From Branchipolynoe longqiensis (taxonomy: Eukaryota > Annelida > Polychaeta > Phyllodocida > Polynoidae), in assembly GCA_030323885.1 (NCBI GenBank), contig CM059187.1:88765726-88829725 (forward strand): a stretch of DNA of 64,000 nt. Direction: 5' to 3'. Positions 62,420 to 64,000 of this stretch are shown one piece after another. The translations under genes were made by a program, and so were the position numbers. The notes beneath the pieces were generated by a model that saw nothing but the letters and a program-made list of their open reading frames with translations, was not told the DNA's origin and ran no database searches. Each line of letters starts with the position of its first letter. Positions within the stretch are counted from its first letter, which is position 1.

Positions 62420-64000
62420 AAGTGCAGGAGGAAATTGCTGAACGGTCATTTGAATGAACTCCATCTTGAATTAAATAATGAGTTTTTTCTTGACAATACT
62501 ATTAATGCTACAAATTTAAACGAAAAACTTGGTTACGATTCGCTAGTTATGAACGTGGAGGGGTGTGCTTCCAACACTCTGCTAGACATTGTTTCTGATG
62601 GTAGGCCAATTCCTTTGGCGCGTAGTGAGACTATAAGTAGGTCAGTTTTTCAAATGCCTGAATGTGTCCCAGTGGTTTCAAATTGGTTACAGGTAGTTAA
62701 TGGTCCAATGGGTTATACGCTGACAGCTGTTGATAGGCACTCAAAAGGGGTTGAGTGCACTATATTGGTAGCTGAGACTTGCTTTAGAGGTATTTGTGAC
62801 TGTATACATTATGTGGCTGGTGTGCCGGTGCAATTTAAACCATGTCGAGTTTTTGTCGAATCTTTTTTCCGGGGGGATGTTGATCCAGATTGGGAATACA
62901 TTTTACATGGAGCCATATTTGGCTTCAAAATAATTAATTATGATTTTGATTCTAATTATAATAATACTTATTCTGGTGAAATTAATGTTGACCATCATGC
63001 GTTCATTACGCGTAAATTGAAGTCGGAGTTGGACAAAGGTTATATTTCACGCACTGATAAATTACCAATGTGTTCTTATAATTTGTTTTGTATTCCAAAA
63101 CCAGCTGGTGAAGGATATCAAGTTATAATAGACTGTAGTAGACCTTACATGCGTTCAGTTAATAATTATGTGTCAGACACATGTTGCAAATTTAAATATA
63201 AAAGTGTTGATACTTTAGTGGGGATGTTAGTTCAGGGGGATTATATATCTGTAATAGATATAAAGGATGCGTACAGAGCCTTAACTATACATCCATCTGA
63301 TAGAGAGAAGCAAGGGTTAGTATGGAAAATAAATGGTAAAGATGTATATTTCCTAGATAACCGCCTGTCAATGGGACTATCATCAAGTCCGTATATATTC
63401 AGTAAAGTGTCCGATTTTGTATATCGTTGTTCAGTTAGGGAGGGTAATCACAGGTTAGTGAATTATCTGGATGATTTTGCAGTTCTCGGGACAGATTATG
63501 AAGACTGCGTTAGGCAGCAGCTGTGTTTGATGGCTATATTGCGTAGATTAGGTTTTTATGTGAGTTTTCCTAAGCTAATAAATCCTGCTACCAATGTTAG
63601 ATATTTAGGTATTGAAATAGATACAATTACTTTGAAACTTAAGCTTCCTGCAGACAAGGTGTTGAAGCTGAAGCAGCATCTTCGAGTTTTTGAGAACAGG
63701 AAGAAGGCTACGCGAAAAGAGTTAGAGCGGCTTGGTGGGCGGCTTTCGCATTGTGCTGTAGTGGTGAAAGGGGGGCGCTCCTTTTCTGCTCGAATTCATG
63801 GTGCGGTTAGAACTTTGAGGCACCCGTATCATAAATATAGAATTATTAATGCATTTCGTGAAGAGATAACCTGGTGGTTGAATTTTGTGGACAAATTTAA
63901 TGGTGAGAAACGGATGCTACAGAGTCAAACAGAAACTTTTGCTGTATACACGGATGCTTCTTTGCATGGTTATGGGGCACTGCACAAAATGGATTGGTGT
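62420..64000 (+). CDS. Reverse transcriptase-RNase H of a DIRS/Ngaro-like element (partial)
   Basis: Open for 527 codons from just after the gag TGA to the window edge, no stop. The first ATG is at 62549. RT signs in order: DHHAFITRKLKSELDKGYIS, SYNLFCIPKPAGEGYQVIID, ISVIDIKDAYRALTIHPSD with a catalytic Asp, RLSMGLSSSPYIFSKV, and the YLDD active site (codons 63464-63475). RNase H begins at about 63940 with AVYTDASLHGYGA, first catalytic Asp near 63953. The product copies element RNA into DNA and degrades the template. The core motifs are intact, unlike the frameshifted gag. It shares the gag frame and is separated only by one TGA, so readthrough is conceivable. Absence from short-ORF lists reflects only the cut at the window edge. 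Confidence 0.88.

Larger units (their letters stand above)
61330..64000 (+). mobile_element. DIRS/Ngaro-like retrotransposon, left part
   Basis: Gag-like reading frames are followed in order by a reverse transcriptase and the start of RNase H, with no protease before RT. The Cys/His array of the gag-like part and the style of RT (C-I-P-K-P, YLDDF, then YTDAS) fit DIRS/Ngaro elements, which integrate with a tyrosine recombinase. That gene and the right end lie outside the window. The left end is not defined: no terminal repeat could be checked without the other end. Confidence 0.75.

Overview
The window looks like one piece of a repeat-rich invertebrate animal genome, most likely a mollusc or other lophotrochozoan. 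There is no operon structure or ribosome-binding signal. One large secreted-type LRR receptor gene sits among tRNA-derived SINEs, several LINE clades, a DIRS/Ngaro-like retroelement and many short inverted-repeat DNA transposons. A SINE body at 20537-20760 resembles, from memory, one common in mollusc genomes. The taxonomic call is an inference.

Only one host gene is convincing: an uninterrupted minus-strand frame at 29171-32209 for a 1012-residue LRR-FN3 single-pass membrane protein. Almost everything else is transposon, transposon debris or satellite.

Layout. 1-12.7 kb: a pyrimidine simple repeat, three copies of a ~1 kb dispersed repeat, MITEs, a broken LINE with RNase H, and a LINE 3' end inside an AT-rich inverted repeat. 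12.8-14.5 kb: a TTAA MITE split by a 1.3 kb insertion that encodes an ORF1-like segment joined to a NADAR-like domain. 15-28 kb: SINEs, three exact 55-bp repeats before a TATA motif, RT fragments and pogo-, Mutator- and PIF/Harbinger-like MITEs. 28-36 kb: the LRR gene flanked by two elements with related cores. 36-44 kb: a polypurine tract, nested MITEs and a hierarchical satellite (16-bp monomer, 128-bp higher-order unit). 44-57 kb: nested SINE/LINE/MITE insertions, including a cluster of word-iterating elements at 50.2-52.6 kb. 57-64 kb: a 73-bp minisatellite, further inverted-repeat elements and the left part of a DIRS/Ngaro-like element that runs off the right edge.

The most striking pattern is a set of at least eight elements with TAA, TTA or TAT target duplications and ends resembling AGCCCCGGTCACAC. 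Each is filled with many copies of its own short word (ACGT, CCGGACAC, GCGAATGCGAAT, GAGGCGAA, GTAGTTGAAC and so on). The word differs between elements, yet each element is internally consistent and the word begins inside the terminal repeat. Second is the NADAR-like domain in a mobile element. Third is a SINE family in which different tRNA-like heads sit on one shared body, with head type tracking tail type. All calls come from reading the sequence by eye; no database search was possible.
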